The notes under the pieces are model-generated. The model did not search any database, was not told where the DNA came from, and worked only from the letters and a program-made list of their open reading frames with translations. From Paenibacillus sp. cl123 (lineage in GTDB: Bacteria > Bacillota > Bacilli > Paenibacillales > NBRC-103111): a DNA stretch of 64,000 bases. Shown in pieces: positions 15,792 through 24,385 of this stretch (position 1 is the first letter of the stretch; the number at the start of each line of letters is the position of its first letter). A program made the position numbers and the translations under genes. The DNA is taken from positions 50,234-114,233 of the forward strand of contig NZ_FMYY01000022.1 in NCBI RefSeq assembly GCF_900101595.1, read 5' to 3'.

Positions 15792-17090
15792 ATGAAAAAA
15801 ACGATTGCCATCCTTATGAGCGCTTTGATGATCCTTCTGCTTGCCGCTGCCTGCTCGAATGGTAATGACGCCGGGAAGGCGGCGGGCGAAACGGGAGATG
15901 CGGGCAAAGTGACGCTTCAGTTTTTTCACAGATGGCCGAACGAGCCGTTCAATGGTTACTTCAATAGCGTCATCAAGGAATTCCAAGACAAAAATCCGAA
16001 TATTAAAATCGAGGTCATCTCGGCGCTGAATGACCAGTACAAGCAGAAGATCAACGTCGTTCTGGCCAATGAAAATCCGCCGGACATCTTCTTCTCCTGG
16101 GCCGGAGAATACGGAGAGAAGTTCGCCCGCGAAGGAAAAGCGCTTGACTTGACGAGCTATTATGCGGACGACAAGACATGGTCGGAGCAAATAATGCCTT
16201 CCGCCATTGAGCCCTTTACGAAAGACGGCAAGACATTCGCCGTTCCCCTGATGGTGTCGACGAAGCTGTTCTACTATAACAAGACGGTCTTCAACAAGCT
16301 GGGGCTCCAGCCTCCGGCGACTTGGTCGCAATTCATGCAGGTGCTCACCAAGCTGAAAGCGGAGAGCGGCCTTACGCCTCTTGCGGTCGGGAATAAAGCG
16401 CCATGGGTTGCCGGCGCCTACATGACCTCGCTGAACGCTCGCCTTGTACCCGGGGACGTGCTGACGAAAGATTACGCGGCGGCAACCGGCGAGTTCACTC
16501 ATCCGGGTTATGTTCAGGCAATCCAGAAGTTCCAGGAACTTATGCCTTATATGAACGATCAGCCGAATGCGATCTCGTTCGAGGAAGAGCGGAATATGTT
16601 CATCAACCAGCAGGCAGTTATCTCTTATGAGGAAACGAGCGGGTTCCGGTTCTTCAAGGATCTTCCTTTCGAATGGGGCTTCTTCCAGATGCCGGCGATC
16701 GAAGGTGGAGCGGGAGATCCGAACATTATGACGGGCGCGCCGGAAGGGTTCATGATTTCGGCGAAGACGAAGCACCCGAAAGAAGCGATGGCGTTTTTGA
16801 AATTTTTGACGAGCAAGGAAAATGGCGTGAAATACGTCAAGGATACGAATTACGCCAGTGCGGTCAAAGGCGCTATCAATGCGGAGACCTCCCCGCACCC
16901 GCTCATGATTGAAGCGGCGAACAAAATCATCGAGGCGAAGAGCATGGCGCAATGGGTCGATACGCTGATGGATTCGCGGGTATCCCAGGTTTACTTGGCC
17001 GCCATGCAGGAAGTGCTTAACAATAAAAAGACGCCGGAACAAGTCATGAAGGAAGTTCAGGATATTGCCAAGCAAGTACGCGGAAAATAA
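15792..17090 (+). CDS. frlO: ABC transporter sugar/fructosamine-binding lipoprotein FrlO
   Basis: A 432-residue extracellular solute-binding protein of family 1. The lipoprotein signal ends in LLAAAC with Cys at residue 21. The mature part has typical segments: FFHRWPNEPFNGYFNSVIKE, VVLANENPPDIFFSWAGEY, VPLMVSTKLFYYNKTVF and GAPEGFMISAKTKHP. It would capture fructosamines and deliver them to FrlN/FrlM. The start at 15792 follows AAAGGGGG. A stable hairpin in the 3' gap probably protects the upstream mRNA, which fits the higher demand for binding protein. No ATPase gene is present in the operon; a shared MsmX-type ATPase elsewhere is expected. Confidence 0.9.
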   Translation: MKKTIAILMSALMILLLAAACSNGNDAGKAAGETGDAGKVTLQFFHRWPNEPFNGYFNSVIKEFQDKNPNIKIEVISALNDQYKQKINVVLANENPPDIFFSWAGEYGEKFAREGKALDLTSYYADDKTWSEQIMPSAIEPFTKDGKTFAVPLMVSTKLFYYNKTVFNKLGLQPPATWSQFMQVLTKLKAESGLTPLAVGNKAPWVAGAYMTSLNARLVPGDVLTKDYAAATGEFTHPGYVQAIQKFQELMPYMNDQPNAISFEEERNMFINQQAVISYEETSGFRFFKDLPFEWGFFQMPAIEGGAGDPNIMTGAPEGFMISAKTKHPKEAMAFLKFLTSKENGVKYVKDTNYASAVKGAINAETSPHPLMIEAANKIIEAKSMAQWVDTLMDSRVSQVYLAAMQEVLNNKKTPEQVMKEVQDIAKQVRGK

Positions 17091-17112
17091 AGCAATGCCG
17101 CAAGCACGCCGG

Positions 17113-17136
17113 GCGGAGCCAAAACTGAGGCTCCGC
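17113..17136 (+). other. Stem-loop between frlO and frlN
   Basis: GCGGAGCC and GGCTCCGC form a perfect 8-bp stem with an 8-nt loop and no U-tract. Such hairpins after binding-protein genes commonly stabilise the upstream message or attenuate downstream expression. Confidence 0.6.
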
Positions 17137-17165
17137 TCCCTCCATACGAATGAAGGTGAAACCTT

Positions 17166-18044
17166 ATGACCAACAAGAAGTTGACTCCGTATTTATACAT
17201 TTTGCCAAGCGTACTCATTCTTGCCGTCTTTATCTACTACCCTGTCATCCAAAACCTGCAGTCCGGATTTTTCAGCTGGAGTCCTTTTTCGAGCAAAAAG
17301 GATTTTGTCGGATTTGACAATTACACCCGGCTTTTCGGGGATTCGGTTTTTTACATTGCGCTGAAAAATACGCTGCTGCATGCCGGCTTCTCACTTGTTT
17401 TTCAGGTGCTGGGAGGCCTAATGCTCGCTGCTATTTTGGAAGATGCCTTGTTCCGCAAAATATCGCCCATATTGCGCACCGTTTACTTTTTGCCTGTGAT
17501 GATATCGGTTTCGGTAATCGGTCTGCTATTCGGCTTCATCTACAACCCGCAGATCGGTCTGCTGAACAAGCTGCTCGAACTGATCGGCTTAGGCCAATAC
17601 GCAACCGGGTGGCTCGGCAACAGCTCGACTGCGATTTATGCCGTTATCGCAATGAGCCAGTGGCAAGGAATCGGGTATATTACGATGCTGTTTATCGTCG
17701 CCATTCAGAAAATTCCGCAGGAACTGTATGAGGCGTCCAAGATCGACGGCTGCAGCAAAACTCAGGCGTTCTGGTACATTACCGTGCCGCAGGTCAAGGA
17801 AATGATGTTTGTGACGACCGTGTTCGTCATCAGCCAGTCGTTCCTGACGTTCGCGGACGTTTACGTCCTGACGAACGGGGGCCCCGGCAATTCGTCGCAG
17901 GTGCTGAGCACCTTCTTGTATCAAAGAGCGTTCGTCGACAACGAGATGGGTTATGCGTCGAGTATCGCCAACGTCATATTGGCTATCACCTTCCTATTCT
18001 ACATGCTGCAAACGAAACTGTTTAAAACCGGGAAGGAGGAGTAA
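17166..18044 (+). CDS. frlN: ABC transporter permease FrlN
   Basis: A 292-residue MalF-type permease with six membrane helices, starting YLYILPSVLILAVFIYYPVI. The EAA loop that docks the ATPase is EASKIDGCSKTQAFWYITVPQ (near residue 190). It ends 2 bp before frlM. It would form the transmembrane channel with FrlM for fructosamine uptake. Confidence 0.9.
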   Translation: MTNKKLTPYLYILPSVLILAVFIYYPVIQNLQSGFFSWSPFSSKKDFVGFDNYTRLFGDSVFYIALKNTLLHAGFSLVFQVLGGLMLAAILEDALFRKISPILRTVYFLPVMISVSVIGLLFGFIYNPQIGLLNKLLELIGLGQYATGWLGNSSTAIYAVIAMSQWQGIGYITMLFIVAIQKIPQELYEASKIDGCSKTQAFWYITVPQVKEMMFVTTVFVISQSFLTFADVYVLTNGGPGNSSQVLSTFLYQRAFVDNEMGYASSIANVILAITFLFYMLQTKLFKTGKEE

Positions 18045-18046
18045 CC

Positions 18047-18904
18047 ATGAGCATCGCCGCCTCCCAAGGCAAGAAGCGATCTGTCGGCATGATCGCAGGC
18101 ATTGTGTTCGTTTCGCTCGTTCTGATCGGCTATTTTCTAATCGTCGCCTATCCGTTGTTCTGGATGGTGATGAGCTCCTTCAAGGAAACAAAAGAAATAT
18201 ACGGCAGCAGCTGGTCTTTGCCGACGAAATGGATGCCCTCCAATTATGCCAAAGCATGGACGATGGGCGTCTCGAAATATTTCATGAACAGCGTCATCGT
18301 GACGGCCTGTTCCGTCGTTCTGACGGTTTTGCTCAGCGCATTCAGCGCTTACGGCCTGTCCCGTTTTTCCTTCAAAGGGAAATATGTTATTTTGGCGTTG
18401 TTGTCCGCCGGGCTGATGTTTTCGCCGCAGGTAAGCCTTATTCCGCTTTACAAGCTCGTGCAGACGTTTGGTATTCATAATACGCATTGGGCGCTTATTC
18501 TGCCTTATGTGGCGTTCCGCACCTCGATGACGGTGCTGCTCATCCGTTCGTTTTTCTTGCAAATTCCGAAGGAATTGGAAGAATCGGCTTATTTGGAAGG
18601 CTGCTCGAGTCTCGGCATTTTCTTCCGCATTTTCATCCCGATGAGCAAGCCGATTATTTGGACGACCGTTCTGCTGACGGCGTATTGGACGTGGAACGAA
18701 TTTTTATTCGCGATTATTTTCATCGACAGCGATTCCGTCAAAACGATCACTTCCGGCTTGCTGGCATTCCGCGACGCTTTGTATACGGATTGGGGCGTCT
18801 TGATGGCGGGGCTCGTTATCTCTGCCCTGCCGCTCGTTCTTCTGTTCATTTTCATGCAGAAGCATTTCGTGCGGGGACTGGCGGAAGGCGGAGTCAAAGG
18901 ATAA
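18047..18904 (+). CDS. frlM: ABC transporter permease FrlM
   Basis: A 285-residue MalG-type permease with six membrane helices. It has the EAA-type loop ESAYLEGCSSLGIFFRIFIP near residue 185 and the typical C-terminal KHFVRGLAEGGVKG. The start is 2 bp after frlN with GGAGGAG overlapping the frlN stop, so the two permeases are translationally coupled and made in equal amounts. Confidence 0.9.
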   Translation: MSIAASQGKKRSVGMIAGIVFVSLVLIGYFLIVAYPLFWMVMSSFKETKEIYGSSWSLPTKWMPSNYAKAWTMGVSKYFMNSVIVTACSVVLTVLLSAFSAYGLSRFSFKGKYVILALLSAGLMFSPQVSLIPLYKLVQTFGIHNTHWALILPYVAFRTSMTVLLIRSFFLQIPKELEESAYLEGCSSLGIFFRIFIPMSKPIIWTTVLLTAYWTWNEFLFAIIFIDSDSVKTITSGLLAFRDALYTDWGVLMAGLVISALPLVLLFIFMQKHFVRGLAEGGVKG

Positions 18905-18921
18905 GAAGGGAGAAGGCGCAC

Positions 18922-19749
18922 GTGAAATTGATCGGCATCGGAGACAGCGTCGTCGACTATTACAAGGACCAGGGGAACATGTATCCGGGGGGAAATGCGC
19001 TGAACGCCGCCGTCTTCGCCAGAAGAAGCGGCTGCGAGAAGGCCGCTTATATGGGGATCGTCGGGCGTGATGTTCCGGGAGCGCATATTCTCGATTCCCT
19101 GGAGCGGGAAGGGCTGGATATCGGCCGGGTACGGGTGGTGGATGCTCCTTCCGGAGTCGCTACCGTTTCCCTGAGCCAGGAGGGAGACCGGGTGTTTATC
19201 GCTTCGAACAAGGCGAAGCGGGCGCAGTCGGTACTCGCGTTGAAAATCAACGCGGACGATTTGGACTATATTGCGGAATACGATGTCGTTCATACGAGCA
19301 TCAACAGCGATCTGGAGCATGAGCTGGCCAAGCTGAGGGGGAAGGCGATTTCGTTTGACTTTTCCACGCGCAACCGTTGGGATGCCGACTATTTGCATCA
19401 AGTATGCCCTTATTTGACCTATGCTTTTTTCTCCGGCAGCGATATGGGACCTTCGGAAATCGACGATCTGTTCGATTTCGTCCACAAGCTGGGCGTCCGC
19501 GTCATCGGGGTTACCCGGGGAGCGGACCCGGCCATATTTTCAGAGGGAGGCAAGGTGTTCCGGCAGGTTTCGCTGAAGACCGAGGTCGTCGATACGATGG
19601 GGGCTGGCGATTCACTGATCGGCGCATTTTTGCGGCATTATCACGAAAGCCGCGACTTGCCGTACGCTCTGAACGAAGCGACGGCATTCGCATCGGCCGT
19701 CTGCGGTTATTATGGGGCGTTCGGCTATGGGAAGCAAGCGGCATTATAG
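18922..19749 (+). CDS. frlD: Fructosamine 6-kinase FrlD (PfkB family)
   Basis: A 275-residue PfkB-family kinase. The N-terminus reads KLIGIGDSVVDYY and has the PGGNALNAAVFARR substrate-binding stretch; the catalytic signature DTMGAGDS is near residue 220. It lines up with E. coli FrlD and Bacillus YurL in IGD, GGNA-N-A-V, FDFS and DTMGAGDS. The enzyme phosphorylates the C6 hydroxyl of the fructose moiety using ATP, producing the FrlB substrate. The start is the GTG at 18922, after GGGAGAAGG; a much longer open frame upstream overlaps frlM and is not real. Confidence 0.9.
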   Translation: MKLIGIGDSVVDYYKDQGNMYPGGNALNAAVFARRSGCEKAAYMGIVGRDVPGAHILDSLEREGLDIGRVRVVDAPSGVATVSLSQEGDRVFIASNKAKRAQSVLALKINADDLDYIAEYDVVHTSINSDLEHELAKLRGKAISFDFSTRNRWDADYLHQVCPYLTYAFFSGSDMGPSEIDDLFDFVHKLGVRVIGVTRGADPAIFSEGGKVFRQVSLKTEVVDTMGAGDSLIGAFLRHYHESRDLPYALNEATAFASAVCGYYGAFGYGKQAAL

Positions 19750-19765
19750 GAGGGGGAAGCCGGAC

Positions 19766-20590
19766 ATGGCCAAAATCGCCAATATGAACTTCCATTATCA
19801 TCGGTATACGTTCGATTATTTTCTCGATTCCACGGAACGTCTCGGCCTGCAGGCGATAGAGCTGTGGGCAGGCGCGCCGCATTTATACGTCGGGGACGCC
19901 ACACATCAGGAAGCGGCGGCCATGCGGAACAAAATCGACCGGCGCGGCTTGGAGATTGTCTGCTTCACGCCGGAGCAGTGCATTTATCCGATCAATTTGT
20001 CTTCGAAGGACGATACGCTTCGCAGACGAAGCATCGACTATTTCAAGAAGAGCCTCAGTATGGCAAATTCGCTGAACTGCGGTCGGCTGCTGGTGACGGC
20101 CGGGTACGGATTTTTCGACGAACCGAAGGAGGACGCGTGGGAAAGGGCCCGCGATTCGATCGGGGAAATCGCCCTGGAAGCGAAGCAAGCCGGCGCCGTT
20201 CTGGTGCTTGAGCCGCTTTCACATTTCGGCTCCAATGTCATAAACAATGCGGCCGACTTGAAACGGATGATTGACGAAGTCGGCTCGCCGAACGTCAAGG
20301 CGATGCTCGATACGGTACCGATGATGCTGGCCGGAGATACCATCGACGGCTATGCGGCCGCCTTCGGCGACGATCTCGTTCACATTCATTTTTTGGACGG
20401 CGACGGCAAGACATCGGCTCATCTCGCCTGGGGGGAAGGCTGTTTCCCGCTTGAGGCGTTCAAGCGCAGTCTGGACGATCATGGCTATGACGGGTACTTG
20501 ACCTTGGAAATCATCGGTCCCAAGTATAACTGGGATCCCGAATCGGCGACCCGGCTCAGCCTGGAGCATTTGCGGAAAGCCGGGTTTTAA
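19766..20590 (+). CDS. frlC: Fructosamine 3-epimerase FrlC (AP endonuclease 2-like TIM barrel)
   Basis: A 274-residue sugar-phosphate isomerase/epimerase-like TIM barrel. It resembles E. coli FrlC, which interconverts fructoselysine and psicoselysine: matching positions include IELWAGAPH, CFTPEQ-IYPIN, VLEPLSHFGSNVINNA, LDTVPM, VHIHFLDGDG and LTLEI. The Glu in LEPL, Asp in MLDT, His in VHIHF and Glu in TLEI are in the right order for the metal site. ATG at 19766 follows AGGAGGGGG, which overlaps the frlD stop. It would let the cell use the C3-epimer of Amadori compounds. Confidence 0.85.
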   Translation: MAKIANMNFHYHRYTFDYFLDSTERLGLQAIELWAGAPHLYVGDATHQEAAAMRNKIDRRGLEIVCFTPEQCIYPINLSSKDDTLRRRSIDYFKKSLSMANSLNCGRLLVTAGYGFFDEPKEDAWERARDSIGEIALEAKQAGAVLVLEPLSHFGSNVINNAADLKRMIDEVGSPNVKAMLDTVPMMLAGDTIDGYAAAFGDDLVHIHFLDGDGKTSAHLAWGEGCFPLEAFKRSLDDHGYDGYLTLEIIGPKYNWDPESATRLSLEHLRKAGF

Positions 20591-20637
20591 GCAGGCCGGC
20601 GCCGCGGTCATTACATCGAAAGAAAGGCGAGAAAGAA

Positions 20638-22029
20638 ATGAGCGTCATATTGCGCATAGAGTTGGATCATCGTCTTGTCTCGTTCGGAGACGTCGCGAAC
20701 ACGATCAGCAAGGCGGGGGGAGATATAACGTCCGTCGACGTCATTCGTCCCGGCAAGGAATATTCCGTCCGAGATATTACGGTCATGGCGGAAGCGGGCG
20801 AAGCGGAGATTGTCGAGTCGATCAAGCGTACGGAGGGTATTCGTCTTGTCAACGTATCGGACCGTACGTTTCTCGCTCATCTCGGCGGTAAAATCGAAGT
20901 GCAGCCGAAGCAAAAAATCAAAAACCGGGACGATTTATCGCTAGTTTATACGCCGGGGGTTGCGAAAGTATGTACGGCTATTTATGAGGATATGAAAAAA
21001 GCCTATTCCTTGACGATCAAGCGCAATGCGGTAGCCGTCATTTCGGACGGGACCGCTGTTCTCGGTTTGGGCGACATTGGGCCGTATGCGGCCACACCGG
21101 TTATGGAGGGAAAGGCGATGCTGTTCAAGCAGCTCGCCGATGTCGACGCATTTCCGCTTTGTCTGGATACGAAAGACACGGAGGAAATCATACGGACGAT
21201 TAAAACGATTAGTCCGGTCTTCGGCGGCATCAATCTGGAGGACATCAGTTCTCCCCGTTGCTTCGAAATCGAGACTCGCTTGTCCGAGGAGCTGGACATC
21301 CCCGTCTTCCACGACGATCAGCACGGAACGGCCATCGTTGTGACGGCCGGGGTGCTCAATGCGCTGAAGGTGGCGGGCAAACGGATCGATCAGATTCGCG
21401 TTGTCGTGAACGGAATCGGAGCCGCCGGCGTCTCGATCTGTAAAATGCTGCTGACCGCCGGCGTTACCCGGCTTGTCCCGGTCGATCGGGAGGGAGCCAT
21501 CGTGCGCGGCGGACATTATGAGCATCCGATGTGGCAATGGCTTGCGGAACAGCCCGAAGTGGAGGCGCAGGAAGGAAAGCTGCGGGAGGTATTGGCGGGG
21601 GCGGACGTCTTTATCGGCGTGTCCAGGGGAAATCTGTTGAGCGGGGCGGATGTGGCGCGCATGAATGAGAATGCGATCGTCTTTGCGATGGCGAATCCAG
21701 TGCCGGAAATCGCTCCCGAAGCGGCGCTGCCTCACGTGAAGGTGTTTGCGACCGGAAGAAGCGACTACCCGAACCAGATCAACAACGTGCTTGTATTCCC
21801 CGGCATTTTCCGGGGCGTTCTCGACTGCCGCGCGGCGCGGATCAACGAACCGATGAAACTGGCGGCCGCACGCGCCATTGCGGCTGTCGTATCGGATGCC
21901 GAGCTGAACGAGCAGTATATCATCCCGAGCATTTTCAATGAGCAAGTCGTTCAAAAGGTGCGGCGCGCCGTCATCGAAACGGCCATATTGACCGGCGTTG
22001 CGCGGCGAATTCCCCCGGATTTCAGATAA
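20638..22029 (+). CDS. NAD(P)-dependent malic enzyme with N-terminal ACT domain
   Basis: A 463-residue malic enzyme. Residues 1-75 form an ACT-like regulatory domain (VILRIELDHRLVSFGDVANT). The catalytic part has the Tyr in LSLVYTPGVAKVC, ISDGTAVLGLGDIGP, the metal ligands in GGINLEDISSPRCFEIE, HDDQHGTAIV, and the nucleotide loop VVNGIGAAGVSI. It converts malate to pyruvate and CO2 in the cytoplasm. It lies 47 bp after frlC on the same strand without a terminator, so it is co-transcribed with the fructosamine genes. That suggests that four-carbon acids arise from the amino-acid part of the substrate. Confidence 0.9.
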   Translation: MSVILRIELDHRLVSFGDVANTISKAGGDITSVDVIRPGKEYSVRDITVMAEAGEAEIVESIKRTEGIRLVNVSDRTFLAHLGGKIEVQPKQKIKNRDDLSLVYTPGVAKVCTAIYEDMKKAYSLTIKRNAVAVISDGTAVLGLGDIGPYAATPVMEGKAMLFKQLADVDAFPLCLDTKDTEEIIRTIKTISPVFGGINLEDISSPRCFEIETRLSEELDIPVFHDDQHGTAIVVTAGVLNALKVAGKRIDQIRVVVNGIGAAGVSICKMLLTAGVTRLVPVDREGAIVRGGHYEHPMWQWLAEQPEVEAQEGKLREVLAGADVFIGVSRGNLLSGADVARMNENAIVFAMANPVPEIAPEAALPHVKVFATGRSDYPNQINNVLVFPGIFRGVLDCRAARINEPMKLAAARAIAAVVSDAELNEQYIIPSIFNEQVVQKVRRAVIETAILTGVARRIPPDFR

Positions 22030-22131
22030 AGACGAAACGAGACAGCGAATGAAAGCCGCATCCCATTTGACTGAAGGATAAAGCCCCGGGACAGGCGGCT
22101 GGAAACAGTCTCGACGGAGTGTGACGCACAG

Positions 22132-22815
22132 ATGTCAAGAACAGTAGGCGTGATCGGCGGGATGGGTCCGCTGGCCACGGTAGACTTTATGCGCAAGGTG
22201 ATCGAGCATACGCCGGCCAGACGGGATCAAGAGCATGTTCATCTAATCGTGGATCAGTATCCCCAAATTCCGGATCGGACCGAAGCGATTTTGGGTGTTG
22301 GTCCGGACCCCGGTCCTTATTTGCAAGAGTCGGCAAACCGGCTGCAGCAGGCAGGAGCGGATATGATCGCGATCGCCTGCAATACGGCCCATTACTTTAT
22401 CGATCGGATCGAAGGAGCCGTGTCCATCCCCGTCGTCCATATGCCCGGAGAAACGTCCCGCCATGTCGCCAATTCCGGAATTGGAGCGGTGGGAATTCTC
22501 GCCACTGACGGGACGCTTCGAACGAAGCTTTATCAGAAGCTGCTGAGTCGAGAGGGCGTTAGCGTGCTGATCCCGGACGAAGGGCTGCAGGCGGAGGTCA
22601 TGGAGGGCATCCGGGCGGTCAAGCGAGGCGACCTGGAGACCGGGGAGCGTATTTTCCGGAAAGCGGCGGAAGCGCTCGTATCCGACGGGGCACAAGCCGT
22701 TATCGCAGGCTGTACGGAAGTGCCGATCGTACTGCGGTCGACTGAGAGCATCCGGGTCGTCAATCCGACCGATATATTGGCCCGCGCGATTGTTGAACGC
22801 GCTTATGCCCAGTAG
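22132..22815 (+). CDS. Aspartate/glutamate racemase family protein
   Basis: A 227-residue two-domain racemase of the Asp/Glu (RacX/YgeA-like) family. The signature cysteines are in AIACNTAHYF (near residue 83) and AGCTEVPIV (near residue 195), the two-base catalytic pair used without cofactor. The N-terminus VGVIGGMGPLATVDFMRK is typical. Substrate within the family varies and cannot be read here. It ends the frl operon immediately before a strong terminator, so it may process the amino acid liberated by FrlB. Confidence 0.87.
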   Translation: MSRTVGVIGGMGPLATVDFMRKVIEHTPARRDQEHVHLIVDQYPQIPDRTEAILGVGPDPGPYLQESANRLQQAGADMIAIACNTAHYFIDRIEGAVSIPVVHMPGETSRHVANSGIGAVGILATDGTLRTKLYQKLLSREGVSVLIPDEGLQAEVMEGIRAVKRGDLETGERIFRKAAEALVSDGAQAVIAGCTEVPIVLRSTESIRVVNPTDILARAIVERAYAQ

Positions 22816-22844
22816 AAGGGGCGCCGGCGGCATGGTCGGCCGAG

Positions 22845-22877
22845 TCCGGGAACCGTAAGAAGGTTCCCGGGCTTTTT
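22845..22877 (+). terminator. Terminator of the frl operon
   Basis: TCCGGGAACC pairs with GGTTCCCGGG around a short loop, followed by TTTTT. It closes the eight-gene unit frlB through the racemase. Confidence 0.88.
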
Positions 22878-22953
22878 AACGTCGATTCGAATCCGCATGA
22901 TTGCTAAGGAGCGGCGGGAAGCTTTTCACGACGCATTGGAGATGTTGATTTCT

Positions 22954-23310
22954 CTAGCGCCCCAAGTTGGCAGGAAGATCAGCGAAGTCCATAAAGCAGC
23001 TCCAATCGTACCGCGTCAAATCATGATGTCCCGTTCGCAAATGGTACCCTATCCGTGCGCTATGTATCGGCGTTTCCGGCGAGGGAGGCCCGTCTGCTTC
23101 AAACCCGACGTATCCGAGCAGCCTGTAGACGGGATCGGCATGCATACAAGCCAGAAACTCCGATGCCGGGTCCGCCCACGCATCCTCCGTCGCGCTGGCG
23201 ACGTAGAGCGGCCGAGGAGCGATGAGCGCCAGCAGCATATGCTGATCCACGGGCAAAGCGAATTCTTGACCGTTGTAGCTCTTGTAGTTTTCACAGAACC
23301 AAAGGCAGCG
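22954..23310 (-). pseudogene. Remnant of a CE15-like (glucuronoyl esterase/acetylxylan esterase-type) hydrolase
   Basis: About 118 codons match the C-terminal part of large alpha/beta-hydrolases of the glucuronoyl-esterase type: FALPVDQHMLLALIAPRPLY, then a DAWADPASEFLAC stretch, PVYRLLG, and YHLRTGHHDLTRYDW with the catalytic-type His. The family is about 350-400 residues, so roughly two thirds of the gene is missing at the 5' side. Upstream codons in the same frame show no homology, and no start or RBS is seen. It is a decayed fragment wedged between the frl operon and the cyclophilin gene. Confidence 0.65.
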
Positions 23311-23407
23311 GCCGGCAAATCCAGCGTCACACTGGATTTTTTCCGCACATGGCTTTATGCTTGATGGTAGGCAGTCATTCATACTTAATCGAGGAGGCAG
23401 GAAGCCT

Positions 23408-24205
23408 TTGAAGGACAAGCTGAAGTACACGGCAGTCGGAGTGGTGCTCGGGGCTATGCTGACGGCGGCCATTGGCGTTAGCGCGGCTGGAGGGCAGCAG
23501 ATCGAGGTTTATTTCAAGCCGCTGAAATTTATGTTCGATGGCAAGGAGAAAAAGCCGGCGGAAGGTCAACCGTTCATCTATGAGGGGACTACTTATGTGC
23601 CGCTGCGTTTCATGAGCGAAACGCTGGGCAAGCAGGTGCAGTATGACGGCAAGAACGATACGATCTGGGTCGGCAACCGGTATACCCAAGCGCCGAAGAT
23701 GGCGATCGACGTCAACAAGACATATACGGCTACCATCGAAACGAACAAGGGGCCGATCGTTATCGAGCTGTTCGCCAAGGATGCGCCGCAGACGGTCAAT
23801 AACTTTATCGCGCTGGCTAGGGACGGCTTCTACGATGATGTCGTGTTCCACCGGATTATCCAGAGCTTTATGATTCAGACGGGCGACCCGGCAGGCACCG
23901 GTCGCGGCGGCCCAGGCTACAGCTTCGCAGACGAGCTTGGCGGCGGTCATAAATACGAGCCGGGTATCGTTGCGATGGCGAATGCGGGACCCGATACGAA
24001 CGGCAGCCAGTTTTTCATCTGCACGGGACCGGATAGCGAATATCTGAACAGCACGCCGAACTATACGATCTTCGGCAAGGTCAGCTCGGGCATGGATACA
24101 GTACAAGCGATCGCCGCTACGCCGGTGAAGGCCACTGACCGAGGCGAGGCCAGCGTGCCCGTGGAGACGGTCAAGATGCTCTCGGTTCAGATCGCAGAGA
24201 AATAG
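23408..24205 (+). CDS. Secreted cyclophilin-type peptidyl-prolyl isomerase with stalk domain
   Basis: A 265-residue exported protein. It starts at TTG 23408 after GAGGAGG. A signal peptide (GVVLGAMLTAAIGVSAAG) is followed by a copper-amine-oxidase N-terminal-like stalk domain with YVPLRFMSETLGKQV, residues about 35-100. The cyclophilin domain follows: IVIELFAKDAPQTVNNFIAL, FHRIIQSFMIQTGDP, and ANAGPDTNGSQFFI, which contain the catalytic Arg and Gln-Phe residues. It would catalyse proline isomerisation in proteins outside the membrane. The stalk-cyclophilin fusion is common in Paenibacillus-type genomes. Confidence 0.9.
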   Translation: MKDKLKYTAVGVVLGAMLTAAIGVSAAGGQQIEVYFKPLKFMFDGKEKKPAEGQPFIYEGTTYVPLRFMSETLGKQVQYDGKNDTIWVGNRYTQAPKMAIDVNKTYTATIETNKGPIVIELFAKDAPQTVNNFIALARDGFYDDVVFHRIIQSFMIQTGDPAGTGRGGPGYSFADELGGGHKYEPGIVAMANAGPDTNGSQFFICTGPDSEYLNSTPNYTIFGKVSSGMDTVQAIAATPVKATDRGEASVPVETVKMLSVQIAEK

Positions 24206-24269
24206 GGCGGCGGGCTTGCTCACGTACATGAGCGAGTGGCTGAATGCGCCCGGCCAGACAACGTAAAGC

Positions 24270-24322
24270 AAAAAGGGTCGAACCCAGGACAATGTGCAAG
24301 TCCTGCGTTCGACCCTTTTTTT
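24270..24322. terminator. Bidirectional terminator between cyclophilin and GH15 genes
   Basis: AAAAAGGGTCGAAC and AGGAC pair with GTCCT and GTTCGACCCTTTTTTT. Both ends carry A- and T-runs, so it can serve both converging genes. Confidence 0.88.
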
Positions 24323-24385
24323 CATGAAGACGTCAATTCAACTATGCCCTCAGCGTTATGGCCTCAGCTTCAACCGGAGCAAGCC

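Noticed and set aside
18487..18921. N-terminal extension of frlD overlapping frlM by about 420 bp
   Set aside because: The extension reads in a different frame of frlM, is not similar to PfkB kinases, and the GTG at 18922 has a proper ribosome-binding site.
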